Shown: one piece after another, positions 1-7,451 of the stretch | Position numbering within the stretch: the first letter of the stretch is position 1 | Layout of the letters: every line of letters begins with the position of its first letter | Assembly: GCA_900557185.1 (NCBI GenBank) | Contig: USRP01000025.1 | Span: 1-15,567, forward strand | Direction of reading: 5' to 3' | Source of the DNA: an uncultured Mycoplasmatota bacterium | GTDB taxonomy: Bacteria > Bacillota_I > Bacilli_A > RF39 > UBA660 | DNA length: 15,567 bases | Program-made: the position numbers and the translations under genes | Notes under the pieces: model-generated | Database searches by the model: none | What the model was told of the DNA's origin: nothing | The model's input: only the letters and a program-made list of their open reading frames with translations

Positions 1-282
1 AATTAATACATTTAAAAAACTTAAATTTGAAATAAACAATAGAAATAATACACCAATTGCAATAATTGCAGTTTGAACTCTTTTTGAAAATAATTTATTT
101 ACATCAATATCATCACCATAACGTACTCTTAATAAAAATTCATAATCATCTTCCATCAAAAATCTTAAATAAGGTTCTGTATCTTGTACGAATTTTTTTG
201 CATCAATTGTGTGATTCAAATGTAAAATAAATAGAACAATCACACTAATAATAATAAACATTACACTCATTGGTATTCCCAT
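1..282 (-). CDS. Partial membrane protein, probably TadC-like (second T2SSF-type inner-membrane protein)
   Basis: This gene is cut by the left window edge, and only its first 94 codons are present. It starts at an ATG (282-280) that overlaps the TAA stop of the gene before it, with an AGGTG ribosome site inside that gene's end, so translation is probably coupled. The visible protein has an N-terminal hydrophobic helix at about residues 4-21. A charged soluble stretch follows (about 22-70, including FLMEDDYEF and VRYGDDIDV), then a second hydrophobic helix at about 72-94. Tad systems usually place tadC directly after tadB, and this gene directly follows a TadB-like gene. That position and the topology suggest the TadC role, a membrane platform for the secretion ATPase. 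The conserved F domain lies outside the window, so the family call rests mainly on context. Confidence 0.6.
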   Translation of the reverse strand, partial: MGIPMSVMFIIISVIVLFILHLNHTIDAKKFVQDTEPYLRFLMEDDYEFLLRVRYGDDIDVNKLFSKRVQTAIIAIGVLFLLFISNLSFLNVLI

Positions 283-1184
283 TATTCAGCACCTACATTC
301 TCATTATAATATTTTTCACCGTTTAGTAAGAAAGCGGTATTCATAATTACAATTGCATGTAATATTACTTGAATATACCATAGATTTAACATGTTAATAT
401 AAGTTTCATTACCTAGTAATAATTGTACTAACATTACCATAAAGTAAAGCATGAAACCAAATTGCAAGAATTTTTTATGGAATGTCGCACGATCAATACG
501 GTCACGATATACATTTTCAACTAACATATCGATATCTAATGACATATTTTCTAATGCTCCAGAAGAGTTCTTAGAACCTTCATTCGTAATTTGTGTAAAT
601 AATTGATGCATATTTTTAACAATATAATAATCGTACTTATTATTAAAATAACTGATTGATTCTTCAATCGTACCATTTTCATAGGCAAGATCAATCATCA
701 TTTTAACATCATCTTTTACTGGATTTTCTAAAACACCAGATTCATAAACACCTTCTAATGATTTTACAAATGATTGTGTTGTATTAAATTCCATAATTGT
801 ATTGGTTGTATATACTTGAATTTGTTCAAAGATAAACTCACTATATACACGATTACATCTTAAATATGTTAAGTATGGAATGATAAAAATTGATAATCCA
901 GCATACATAAGTGCAACTAAAACATTATAGAAATACATATATGTAATAACGAATGCTCCAACTGCAAATACAGATGCTTGTAAAACATATTGTCTAGGTG
1001 TATATTCTTGGCCTAATTCTTTTACTTTTGCCCTTACTACTTTAAAAGAGTAAGGTGCATACTTGTCATAAATGGACGTTGCTTGTTGAGAAATATATTT
1101 GTATACGTTTTGTCCCGAATTCTTACGATAAGCAATTATAAATATAATAATAAATGCTACTAACGCAAAAATCAAAAATGTCAT
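282..1184 (-). CDS. TadB-like inner-membrane platform protein (T2SSF-type)
   Basis: This 300-residue protein has hydrophobic segments at about 2-18, 64-86, 88-106, 238-257 and 268-287. A cytoplasmic loop of about 130 residues lies between the third and fourth. This is the layout of TadB/TadC and other type II secretion F-domain proteins, which sit in the membrane and couple the ATPase to pilus or substrate assembly. The loop is helical and acidic in character, with a GTIEESISYF stretch like the helical F-domain repeats. The start is ATG with a strong AAGGAGG ribosome site overlapping the stop of the upstream ATPase gene (15-base gap), as expected for proteins of one complex. Sequence identity to known TadB could not be tested. 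The call rests on topology plus the adjacent TadA-type ATPase and CpaB-like gene. Confidence 0.75.
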   Translation of the reverse strand: MTFLIFALVAFIIIFIIAYRKNSGQNVYKYISQQATSIYDKYAPYSFKVVRAKVKELGQEYTPRQYVLQASVFAVGAFVITYMYFYNVLVALMYAGLSIFIIPYLTYLRCNRVYSEFIFEQIQVYTTNTIMEFNTTQSFVKSLEGVYESGVLENPVKDDVKMMIDLAYENGTIEESISYFNNKYDYYIVKNMHQLFTQITNEGSKNSSGALENMSLDIDMLVENVYRDRIDRATFHKKFLQFGFMLYFMVMLVQLLLGNETYINMLNLWYIQVILHAIVIMNTAFLLNGEKYYNENVGAE

Positions 1185-1199
1185 ATCTCCTTACCTCCT

Positions 1200-2525
1200 T
1201 TAAAATAAAGATTCTACATCTGATGTATTTTGATTATTTACTGGTTGCACAGGTGTTTGAACTTGTTGATTCATAAATACAGACGATGGTTGTTGCATTT
1301 GTGGATTTATTGTCCCAGTTACTTGATTCATAGCTGTTGTTTGAGTTTGTGGTTGAGGTTGAACTGGTGTTTGTGAAACAGGTGTCACAGGTTCAACTGG
1401 TGTTGTTTCTGTTTGAGATGGAGTTGATTCTACTTGTGTTGGTGCAGCTTCAGCTTCTTGATCATTCTCTTCCACTTTAATCATATCTTTTGGAAGTATA
1501 ACGCCTTGTCCCTCTAGATAATCTAGTAAATATTTACTTGGATTATGACGAATTGTACGTCCTTCCATAGTCTTTTTATAGATTAAGTTACAAACAGCCT
1601 CATTTTCATCATTTACATAGAACTCTGCAACTTCAGCAATTTCACGTACAAACTTTTTAGTTGTTTTATCTTGAAAACCTCTAATATATACTCCTATTTG
1701 AATATATCGATAAATAGATTTCAAGAATTGCTCAATATCCTGATTCGTTTCCAATAAGCTATACATACGGCTTGGAATAGAAGCAGCATTACTTGAGTGG
1801 ATTGTTGATAAAATGTAGTGTCCTGATGAAATTGAGTTACGAGCAGCCATAACTGCTTCGGCACTACGAATTTCGGATAACAAAATCCACTTTGGATTCT
1901 GTCTCATACACGTTACCAACACATCACTATAAGATGCAATATTATTTGTTTTCATTGCAACAATATCACGATGAGGGAAAATACGATCCAAATGTAGTTC
2001 GAGTGTATCCTCAATCGTAATAATTTTTTCATTTTCGGCAGTGTGTGCAGCTAAATATTTTACAAGCTCAGTTTTACCACTACCAGTTTCTCCAGAAACG
2101 ACAATATTACAATGTCCTTCAACACATTTTAATAAAAAGTCGTGAATATCTAGAGTGACATATTTGTCAGCAATAATTTTATCTTTTTCTAATCGAACTT
2201 TGGCAGGTGTCTTACGTAAAACAACTGCAATTCCATTTCTTGCGATAGAATCATGTACAAAGTTCAAACGTAATTCGGCACTTTCGGCATCCAAGAAGGG
2301 AGAAGCCATATTAAATGTCTTTCCCATTACATTGGAACATTGAAAAGCCAACTTTTCCATAAATGCATTATTGATATTTGGCTCTTCTACACGATAAATA
2401 CCTTTAGACAGCGTTTTTAACCACAGTTGTCCACCATTACTATATGAAATATCGGTTACATCTGGGTCATCTAAATACTTTTTTAACTCTCCAAAGTCTA
2501 TCTGATCAAAAACTACATCATTCAT
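1200..2525 (-). CDS. tadA: TadA/CpaF-type secretion ATPase with a long disordered C-terminal tail
   Basis: This cytoplasmic AAA-like ATPase of the VirB11/PulE superfamily powers Tad-type pilus assembly or secretion as a hexamer. Visible motifs in order are: an N-terminal domain (about 1-120) ending in the VVLRKTP stretch; Walker A GETGSGKT at 145-152; the Asp box IITIEDTLELHL at 168-179; Walker B WILLSEIR at 213-220 with the catalytic Glu at 218; and the His box STIHSSNA at 240-247. In most CpaF proteins the Walker B stretch reads GEVRG; here both glycines are serine (SEIRS), but the Glu is kept. After about residue 352 comes a tail of some 90 residues rich in Pro, Gln, Thr and Val, which is unusual for the family. 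The ATG lies 3 bases after the stop of the CpaB-like gene, with only a weak GGAAA upstream, so coupled translation is likely. Confidence 0.92.
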   Translation of the reverse strand: MNDVVFDQIDFGELKKYLDDPDVTDISYSNGGQLWLKTLSKGIYRVEEPNINNAFMEKLAFQCSNVMGKTFNMASPFLDAESAELRLNFVHDSIARNGIAVVLRKTPAKVRLEKDKIIADKYVTLDIHDFLLKCVEGHCNIVVSGETGSGKTELVKYLAAHTAENEKIITIEDTLELHLDRIFPHRDIVAMKTNNIASYSDVLVTCMRQNPKWILLSEIRSAEAVMAARNSISSGHYILSTIHSSNAASIPSRMYSLLETNQDIEQFLKSIYRYIQIGVYIRGFQDKTTKKFVREIAEVAEFYVNDENEAVCNLIYKKTMEGRTIRHNPSKYLLDYLEGQGVILPKDMIKVEENDQEAEAAPTQVESTPSQTETTPVEPVTPVSQTPVQPQPQTQTTAMNQVTGTINPQMQQPSSVFMNQQVQTPVQPVNNQNTSDVESLF

Positions 2526-2528
2526 GAA

Positions 2529-3377
2529 TTAACGATTTCCATTTCCTGATGGACTTGTAGTTGGAGAGGCAGAAGTACTAGGACTTGCTGTTTCTTGTGT
2601 CTGTTCTTCAGGAATAGACACTGTATTCGCATTAATAAAGTCTTTTAAGTATTGTGTACTAACTTCTGTAGATCCAGAATTATCAACTTTTCCACCATGT
2701 GGTACTGGGAATAATTCTACAGAGAAAGAATACATATAACTTGCTTTTCTAAGTAAAATATTAATATCGTCTTTTACCCCAAAAATCAAAAATGCTGGAG
2801 TACGTTGTTCTTCACTATTTTCAAATACATGTTGTCCACTACTATCTTTTACATCTAATACTTCGATGTTCTCAATTAATTTTCCTACCATAATTTGTCC
2901 ATTTTCAGCTTCAGCTTTCATGTAAATGTCAATCTTATTTCCAGGGAAGATTGAGTTTCCATAAGTAGAATCCATATCTACTGGGAAGTTATAAACAACT
3001 TCTCCTTTTTTAACTTTAACAAATGAACTATCTGGAAGTTCATCTTTAGAAACAACTGTTTCTTCATAGAACATACTTCCTTGTGGTACTACAGTATTAT
3101 AGTTTGTATATTTTCCAATAATATCTGTATCGTATTGTAGTACATTTTCTCCTAATACTACTGGTGCAACATCAACATAATCAATCATATCAGACTTAAT
3201 TAATGTCTTAGGTTGAATTGTTTCTCTTGCAACTGGTACTTGCACTGGATTTACTTTAGAATCGATTTGTGCTTTATATCCAAAGTAAAGAAGTGCCATA
3301 ATTACGATAACACCAATAATTGTTACCGTATTTTTGTTTTTCAACAATCTTTGTAATGTTACTTGAATATTCCCCAT
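2529..3377 (-). CDS. CpaB/RcpC-like protein with SAF domain and Ser/Thr/Pro tail
   Basis: This 282-residue protein has a short basic cytoplasmic N-terminus, a membrane helix at about 18-35 and an extracytoplasmic part. Residues about 46-110 resemble a SAF/CpaB N-terminal domain: PVQVPVARETIQPKTLI, then a GKYTNYNTVVPQGSMFYEE stretch. Residues about 117-225 match the second RcpC/CpaB region (FPVDMDSTYGNSIFPGNKID). In diderm bacteria CpaB/RcpC proteins are periplasmic partners of the outer-membrane secretin; here no secretin is seen. The last 25 or so residues are almost only Ser, Thr, Pro, Ala, Gly and Asn, which looks like a wall-spanning or glycosylated tail. The ATG has an AAAGGG ribosome site. 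It lies between the small membrane protein gene and the ATPase gene in one tight operon. Confidence 0.82.
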   Translation of the reverse strand: MGNIQVTLQRLLKNKNTVTIIGVIVIMALLYFGYKAQIDSKVNPVQVPVARETIQPKTLIKSDMIDYVDVAPVVLGENVLQYDTDIIGKYTNYNTVVPQGSMFYEETVVSKDELPDSSFVKVKKGEVVYNFPVDMDSTYGNSIFPGNKIDIYMKAEAENGQIMVGKLIENIEVLDVKDSSGQHVFENSEEQRTPAFLIFGVKDDINILLRKASYMYSFSVELFPVPHGGKVDNSGSTEVSTQYLKDFINANTVSIPEEQTQETASPSTSASPTTSPSGNGNR

Positions 3378-3396
3378 TTCTATTCATCCCTTTCTA

Positions 3397-3813
3397 TTAA
3401 TATGGAGTTTCCAAAATAGCATCTAATTTATTCACGATTTCAAAATTAAATGTATCTTGTCCGCCAAGCAATATGGCAAGTGCTTGTGTCTTTCGACTCT
3501 TAATACGTATACTAACCTTTGGTGGATACTCGTTGACATCGTAGATTTCAATGCGGTATTCGTTCGCTAAACTTGCACTTTGTGCGAAGCGTCGTAAGAA
3601 ACTTTCCACAAACTTTTCACGATCAATACGAATGTTTCCAGTCGTATTATAAGTTGCGATATCAAAAGCATCTGTCATCGCTGCTTCCGTTGTTTCTTTT
3701 AACAACGTGTAATTATGTTCATCTGTATTTGTTAAAGTCTGGAAATAAAACATTAATACAATCGTCGTAATTCCCAGACCTACAACAAATGCTCCCCAAT
3801 ATGACTCCTTCAA
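3397..3813 (-). CDS. Small single-helix membrane protein of the Tad-like operon
   Basis: This 138-residue protein of unknown family has one N-terminal hydrophobic helix at about 7-25 and an extracytoplasmic domain of about 110 residues. That domain is helical at first (about 30-85) and then has a beta-like stretch (RIEIYDVNEYPPKVSIRIKS). The start is TTG: a GGCGGTGA ribosome site sits 6 bases upstream, and no ATG is near. That ribosome site overlaps the TAG stop of the preceding giant gene. By size, topology and position it could do the job of a TadE/TadF-type minor pilin or assembly factor. However, I do not see the Gly-xxxx-Glu prepilin peptidase site of such pilins, so this is only an idea. 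No cysteines are present, unlike its secreted neighbour. Confidence 0.8.
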   Translation of the reverse strand: MKESYWGAFVVGLGITTIVLMFYFQTLTNTDEHNYTLLKETTEAAMTDAFDIATYNTTGNIRIDREKFVESFLRRFAQSASLANEYRIEIYDVNEYPPKVSIRIKSRKTQALAILLGGQDTFNFEIVNKLDAILETPY

Positions 3814-3825
3814 CTAAATCACCGC

Positions 3826-6672
3826 CTAATCTTTATTACAACGACTCACATCATGTCCTCTGTTTGTCGTACACGTACTACCTGTATCTGTCAAGTATTT
3901 TTCAATAAATCTGCTTTGACATTCTCTGCCATCTTTACAATTTAACTCAAAATCGTCAAACTTATGTCCTCTATTATAACTTCTAATTGTAGAGATTGTA
4001 TCGCTGTCTAATTCGAAGATATACATTGGTTTTTCTGTATAAATGTCATCTTCTTGGATATCACGATTATTAGTAATATATTTACTTACTAAATAATCGT
4101 TTTTTGAATTCCAGTTATCTCCAGGAGTTCTCTTCTTTCCATCTTCACTTAAGAATGGATGAGATAATGAAATTTCACGATAAATAACGTTAATTCCACC
4201 CTCCATTTTACATACTGGATAATCTTGATATTTTGGATCAGAACAACATGACTTATCATTTACTGTTGGAATTGGTGTACAAGCACGATTATTTCCATCA
4301 CATTGATATTTTTGTTCTAATTGTTTGAATTGTTGATAAGTAAGTCCATAACTTATATAATTATCTCTTAAATCCTCACAACAATTTTCACCGTTTGGTC
4401 CTTTTCCTGGTTCTGTTCCATATGGAGCGCCAGTATATTGTGATGGATTCCTATAATCACATTTTGGCGTTGTATTCGCACAAATTGGATATTTTTCTTT
4501 TAACTCTTTAATTTTTTCTTCGTCACCTTCAAATTGAACTAAGAAATGATTACAACAGTTTTCACCATTTGGTCCACTATCTGGTTCTCCATCTCCATCC
4601 AAGTCTTTAAATTGTTCTGGATTTTGATAATCACAAACAACACTGTCACCACGTTTTACATTATATTCACATGTATAATTCTTTGCATATTTGTCAAAAT
4701 GTGTCTCATCATTATTTGCACTAATCTTTTTATAAGTTAATGTTACAGTATTTCCTTTTTTCTCATTTTGTCCTTTTGGAATTGTTGAATCATCTACCGC
4801 TAAACTTCCATAACCACGATTTGTATAGTTATTTATCTTATCACTATTTGGTTTACGGTATGAAATAATACCTGTCTTTTTGCTTGTATAGCTATATAAG
4901 TCATTTGGTAATACATATTGATTATCAGTCGTTGCAGTATATGATTTATAATCCCAAATTCCTTCTGCATAAGCTTGAATACCAGCAGCAGATGTAGAGA
5001 ATCCTGGAACATTGCCACTATATGAAATTTTGTAATTTGTAAGTTCTGTAGGGTCTTTCTTTGCAACTAGTTCTGCACTACCAACCGTGGAATCATCTTC
5101 GTCTTTTCCATTACGATAACCTTTATATCCACTTAAACTAATTGTTGGTTGTAAATCATAAGCAAATTGTCTATTATTCAATACATTATCACTTGTACAA
5201 CTTTTAATTTGATTTTCCAAATTTGTTTTTGTACTAGCAGATGCATCTTTATAATCATCATACCAGTTTTGATAATCAATCTTTACTTTACATTCACGTG
5301 TACCACTAACTGTCAATTTATATTTACTGCTATTTGGCCATATGAATGAACTACCTGTCATAACAAATCCTTGATAACTTCCTGGTAATAATAAACTTGT
5401 TGATTCTTTACAATATATAGTACAATAATTATTAATTGTTGAAACTTTATACATTTGTGTTCTGTCTTTATCTAAGTACATACATCTCCATGAAACAGTA
5501 TCGGTAAATGTATGGTTTTTACTATTGCCATCCGTTCCACAACTTGGAGTGTTTGCACTTGGTGGTTGTGTATCTACATCACAACTTCCACATATTGGAT
5601 AAGCAAATTCAATTTCTTCTTTTGAGTGACTGCCTGTAATACTTGGAGAAACACAACAGTTAATACCACCTGGACCACTATCTGGTTTTCCATCACCATT
5701 TGTATCTTTAAAGTGATCCGGATTATTCCAATCACATGGGAATAATTCTGTTAGCCATAAAACTCCATGTCCGTAAGCGTTTTGACCACTATTTGAGAAG
5801 AACTCATCAAATGGATCCACTTGTGGCTGTCTACCTATTGGAGGGTTTACAGCAATTGCTTCAAACTTACCTGGTGCAATATATGGATAAGTAAAATTAT
5901 GTTTATCCATACCACTAGCATTTGAAAGATGAATACCTACTGTTGCATCCGCTAAAATTCCCCATGCCAATCCATATGCACTTAAATTTGGACGGCGTCC
6001 AATATTATTATGTAAGAAAACCATAATTTCCGTCGCTGTTCCAACGTATACCGCCGAAGGATTATTTTGTGTTATTGCCATAATTGGTTCAAATTGAATA
6101 TATCTATCTCCAGCACCCGTATCTTTGCTTGAATCATAGTGTAAATCATTTTTTAACATATTCATAAATCCATTAGGATTAGAGTTAGCATAATTTTTAA
6201 TAAAGTTTAACACTTGCGTATTAAATGACTGTGCCGTTTCACTAATAATTGTCGGCATACCAGCCCATTGTCCAGCATTATTATATTTTCCTTTTACGAA
6301 ATATACACCATTCGCATGAACAGCACCCTTGTTTCCTTTGTTTGCTTTATTTTGATTAAAATATACTTGTCCACCAGTCCAGCTACTATTCATTACCATA
6401 TTATAAGTTCCAGGCCTAAAATAATCATAGCTTCTTGTCCCTTGAACCTTATTTCCATTTTTATCGACAACAGTCAATCGTAATCCTTCTGCACCCGCTA
6501 CGTTATTAGCTGACTCTGATGTATATCGGAAGTCAAAACACCACCCCGAATAACAATTTTGGAGGTTAACACTTCCTCCACCTCCAGAACCAGACCATGC
6601 TTTAGCCATCAATGGGCTTGCAAATAAGCATAAAATGAAAGTAGCAAAAACGTACATCATTTTTCTCTTCAC
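3826..6672 (-). CDS. Large secreted cysteine-rich protein with C-x25-CC calcium-loop-like repeats
   Basis: This 948-residue exported protein is of unrecognised family. A Sec signal peptide covers residues 1-25 (basic MKRK, hydrophobic core, AKA then W26), followed by a Gly-rich linker. The mature part holds 30 cysteines, an even number. Four related segments occur at residues 313-364, 680-731, 738-791 and 798-821. The first three have Cys, exactly 25 residues, then Cys-Cys, with GP-x-G-x-NCC at the end. Units 1 and 2 carry DTNGDGKPD and DLDGDGEPD, which look like EF-hand or thrombospondin type 3 calcium loops. There is no LPXTG and no C-terminal membrane helix, so retention must come from partners or assembly. 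The start is GTG with AGGGGTGA 6 bases upstream. It opens the Tad-like operon behind its own promoter, which suggests it is a substrate, adhesin or structural part of that machine. Confidence 0.93.
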   Translation of the reverse strand: MKRKMMYVFATFILCLFASPLMAKAWSGSGGGGSVNLQNCYSGWCFDFRYTSESANNVAGAEGLRLTVVDKNGNKVQGTRSYDYFRPGTYNMVMNSSWTGGQVYFNQNKANKGNKGAVHANGVYFVKGKYNNAGQWAGMPTIISETAQSFNTQVLNFIKNYANSNPNGFMNMLKNDLHYDSSKDTGAGDRYIQFEPIMAITQNNPSAVYVGTATEIMVFLHNNIGRRPNLSAYGLAWGILADATVGIHLSNASGMDKHNFTYPYIAPGKFEAIAVNPPIGRQPQVDPFDEFFSNSGQNAYGHGVLWLTELFPCDWNNPDHFKDTNGDGKPDSGPGGINCCVSPSITGSHSKEEIEFAYPICGSCDVDTQPPSANTPSCGTDGNSKNHTFTDTVSWRCMYLDKDRTQMYKVSTINNYCTIYCKESTSLLLPGSYQGFVMTGSSFIWPNSSKYKLTVSGTRECKVKIDYQNWYDDYKDASASTKTNLENQIKSCTSDNVLNNRQFAYDLQPTISLSGYKGYRNGKDEDDSTVGSAELVAKKDPTELTNYKISYSGNVPGFSTSAAGIQAYAEGIWDYKSYTATTDNQYVLPNDLYSYTSKKTGIISYRKPNSDKINNYTNRGYGSLAVDDSTIPKGQNEKKGNTVTLTYKKISANNDETHFDKYAKNYTCEYNVKRGDSVVCDYQNPEQFKDLDGDGEPDSGPNGENCCNHFLVQFEGDEEKIKELKEKYPICANTTPKCDYRNPSQYTGAPYGTEPGKGPNGENCCEDLRDNYISYGLTYQQFKQLEQKYQCDGNNRACTPIPTVNDKSCCSDPKYQDYPVCKMEGGINVIYREISLSHPFLSEDGKKRTPGDNWNSKNDYLVSKYITNNRDIQEDDIYTEKPMYIFELDSDTISTIRSYNRGHKFDDFELNCKDGRECQSRFIEKYLTDTGSTCTTNRGHDVSRCNKD
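4210..4281 (-). repeat. Cys-rich repeat unit 4, short and degenerate
   Basis: Codons 798-821. Only the Cys, Cys-Cys, Cys pattern is left (CTPIP, KSCCSDP, YPVC), with the loop shortened to 10 residues. It looks like a deleted copy of the unit before it. Confidence 0.55.
4300..4461 (-). repeat. Cys-rich repeat unit 3 (calcium-loop residues lost)
   Basis: Codons 738-791. The unit starts with CDYRNPSQY and keeps GPNGENCC at the same 26-position spacing. The acidic loop residues are replaced by TGAPYGTEPGKG, so calcium binding there is unlikely. It follows unit 2 after only six residues. Confidence 0.78.
4480..4635 (-). repeat. Cys-rich repeat unit 2 of the giant secreted protein
   Basis: Codons 680-731. 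The unit starts with CDYQNPEQF, carries DLDGDGEPDSGPNGENCC and ends with KYPIC. Cys to Cys-Cys spacing is the same as in unit 1. The DNA is also similar, so this is a true internal duplication and not just a shared motif. Confidence 0.8.
5581..5736 (-). repeat. Cys-rich repeat unit 1 of the giant secreted protein
   Basis: Codons 313-364. The unit starts with CDWNNP, carries the calcium-loop-like DTNGDGKPDSGP and reaches CC at 339-340, 26 positions after the first Cys. It ends with PICGSC. It is separated from unit 2 by about 315 residues of unrelated sequence. Confidence 0.8.
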
Positions 6673-6705
6673 TTAGTATCACCCCTACTATTATGAACTA
6701 TATCC

Positions 6706-6734
6706 ATTATACACAAAAATGTCAAAAACAACAA
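6706..6734 (-). promoter_or_regulatory. Promoter of the Tad-like operon
   Basis: On the minus strand a perfect TATAAT lies at 6711-6706. The hexamer 17 bases upstream is TTGTTG (6734-6729), which is only a half match to -35 and lies in the terminator stem. The start codon is about 34 bases further on. A TTGACA at 6725-6720 is too close (8 bases) to act as its -35. Confidence 0.5.
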
Positions 6735-6756
6735 TAGCCTTTCGTCAATTGTTGTT
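6724..6756 (-). terminator. Intrinsic terminator between the two envelope operons
   Basis: AACAACAAT (6727-6735) pairs perfectly with ATTGTTGTT (6748-6756) around a 12-base loop. Reading leftwards, the stem runs into five Ts. It ends the unit of the preceding gene (stop at 6769) and isolates the next operon. Confidence 0.75.
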
Positions 6757-6768
6757 CTTTTTCACATA

Positions 6769-7440
6769 TTAAAATCCAAAAGTATCATGCTTTTCATTCC
6801 AGTAAATCATTCCTATAACAAATAAGATAATGATAATCAAAAGAACATAGTAATAATCAATCAAAAATTGTGCTAAATTAAATCCTGGAGTTTTTGTTGG
6901 ATTAATTGTGGTTACTTGATCTTCTTTTATTGATTCCTTATATTCATTTACTTGTTTCACAAATTCATCATGAGATAATCCTGTTTTTAACCACTTTTGA
7001 CACAATTTATATTCTCTTACATCCAGACACACTGGATCATTATAGTATTGATTATAAGCTGGAGTATTCGCATAATAAGTATACAACTCCCCATAATCAC
7101 AATTATCTTGATTTGTCGCATATGCTACAAAGCGATAAGATTTATCTGCTTCAAAACCATCGACAATTACTTCACTCGGATTTGCTGCATTATCTCCATA
7201 GTGAAAGTATCTATCATTGCTAATATCATATATCGTAATTTCAGGTGTTAAATTTGTAATAATTACTTGAAAAGAAACACCACCATTACTCTCTTGATAG
7301 GATGTCGTTACATTTACATTAGATGCAATTCTTTGATAACGAGATGCCATTGGTGTGCTACAAGAATCAGCACCTTTTACCTGAGTTGGAATTACTAATA
7401 ATAATATCATACAAGTTAAAAATAATATTCGTTGTTTCAT
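6769..7440 (-). CDS. Exported single-pass membrane protein with beta-rich ectodomain
   Basis: This 223-residue protein is of unknown family. A signal peptide covers about 1-23 (MKQR, hydrophobic core, VKG then A). The outer part has a beta-sandwich look at about 45-125 (SFQVIITNL, then SYRFVAYAT), reminiscent of an Fn3 or Ig-like fold. It contains four cysteines (27, 114, 138, 147), enough for two disulfides. A hydrophobic helix at about 192-214 is followed by a short WNEKHD tail, giving a type I topology with the bulk outside. ATG follows a strong AAGGAGGGG site that overlaps the stop of the preceding gene, so the two are cotranscribed, and a hairpin terminator follows. It lies just upstream of the giant Cys-rich protein gene, and the cysteine-bearing ectodomain suggests the same surface structure. 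No function can be assigned. Confidence 0.88.
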   Translation of the reverse strand: MKQRILFLTCMILLLVIPTQVKGADSCSTPMASRYQRIASNVNVTTSYQESNGGVSFQVIITNLTPEITIYDISNDRYFHYGDNAANPSEVIVDGFEADKSYRFVAYATNQDNCDYGELYTYYANTPAYNQYYNDPVCLDVREYKLCQKWLKTGLSHDEFVKQVNEYKESIKEDQVTTINPTKTPGFNLAQFLIDYYYVLLIIIILFVIGMIYWNEKHDTFGF

Positions 7441-7451
7441 AATTCCCCTCC

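Noticed and set aside
4833..5066. Minus-strand ORF of 77 codons within the giant gene
   Set aside because: It is out of frame with a gene that has a signal peptide, repeats and conserved cysteine spacing, and shows no start signals of its own.
6720..6725. Perfect TTGACA upstream of the giant gene
   Set aside because: It is only 8 bases from the TATAAT, too close to be its -35 element.
6906..7251. Two overlapping plus-strand ORFs of 84-105 codons
   Set aside because: They lie wholly inside the exported protein gene on the other strand, have His- or Ile-heavy low-quality composition and no ribosome site. They are shadows.
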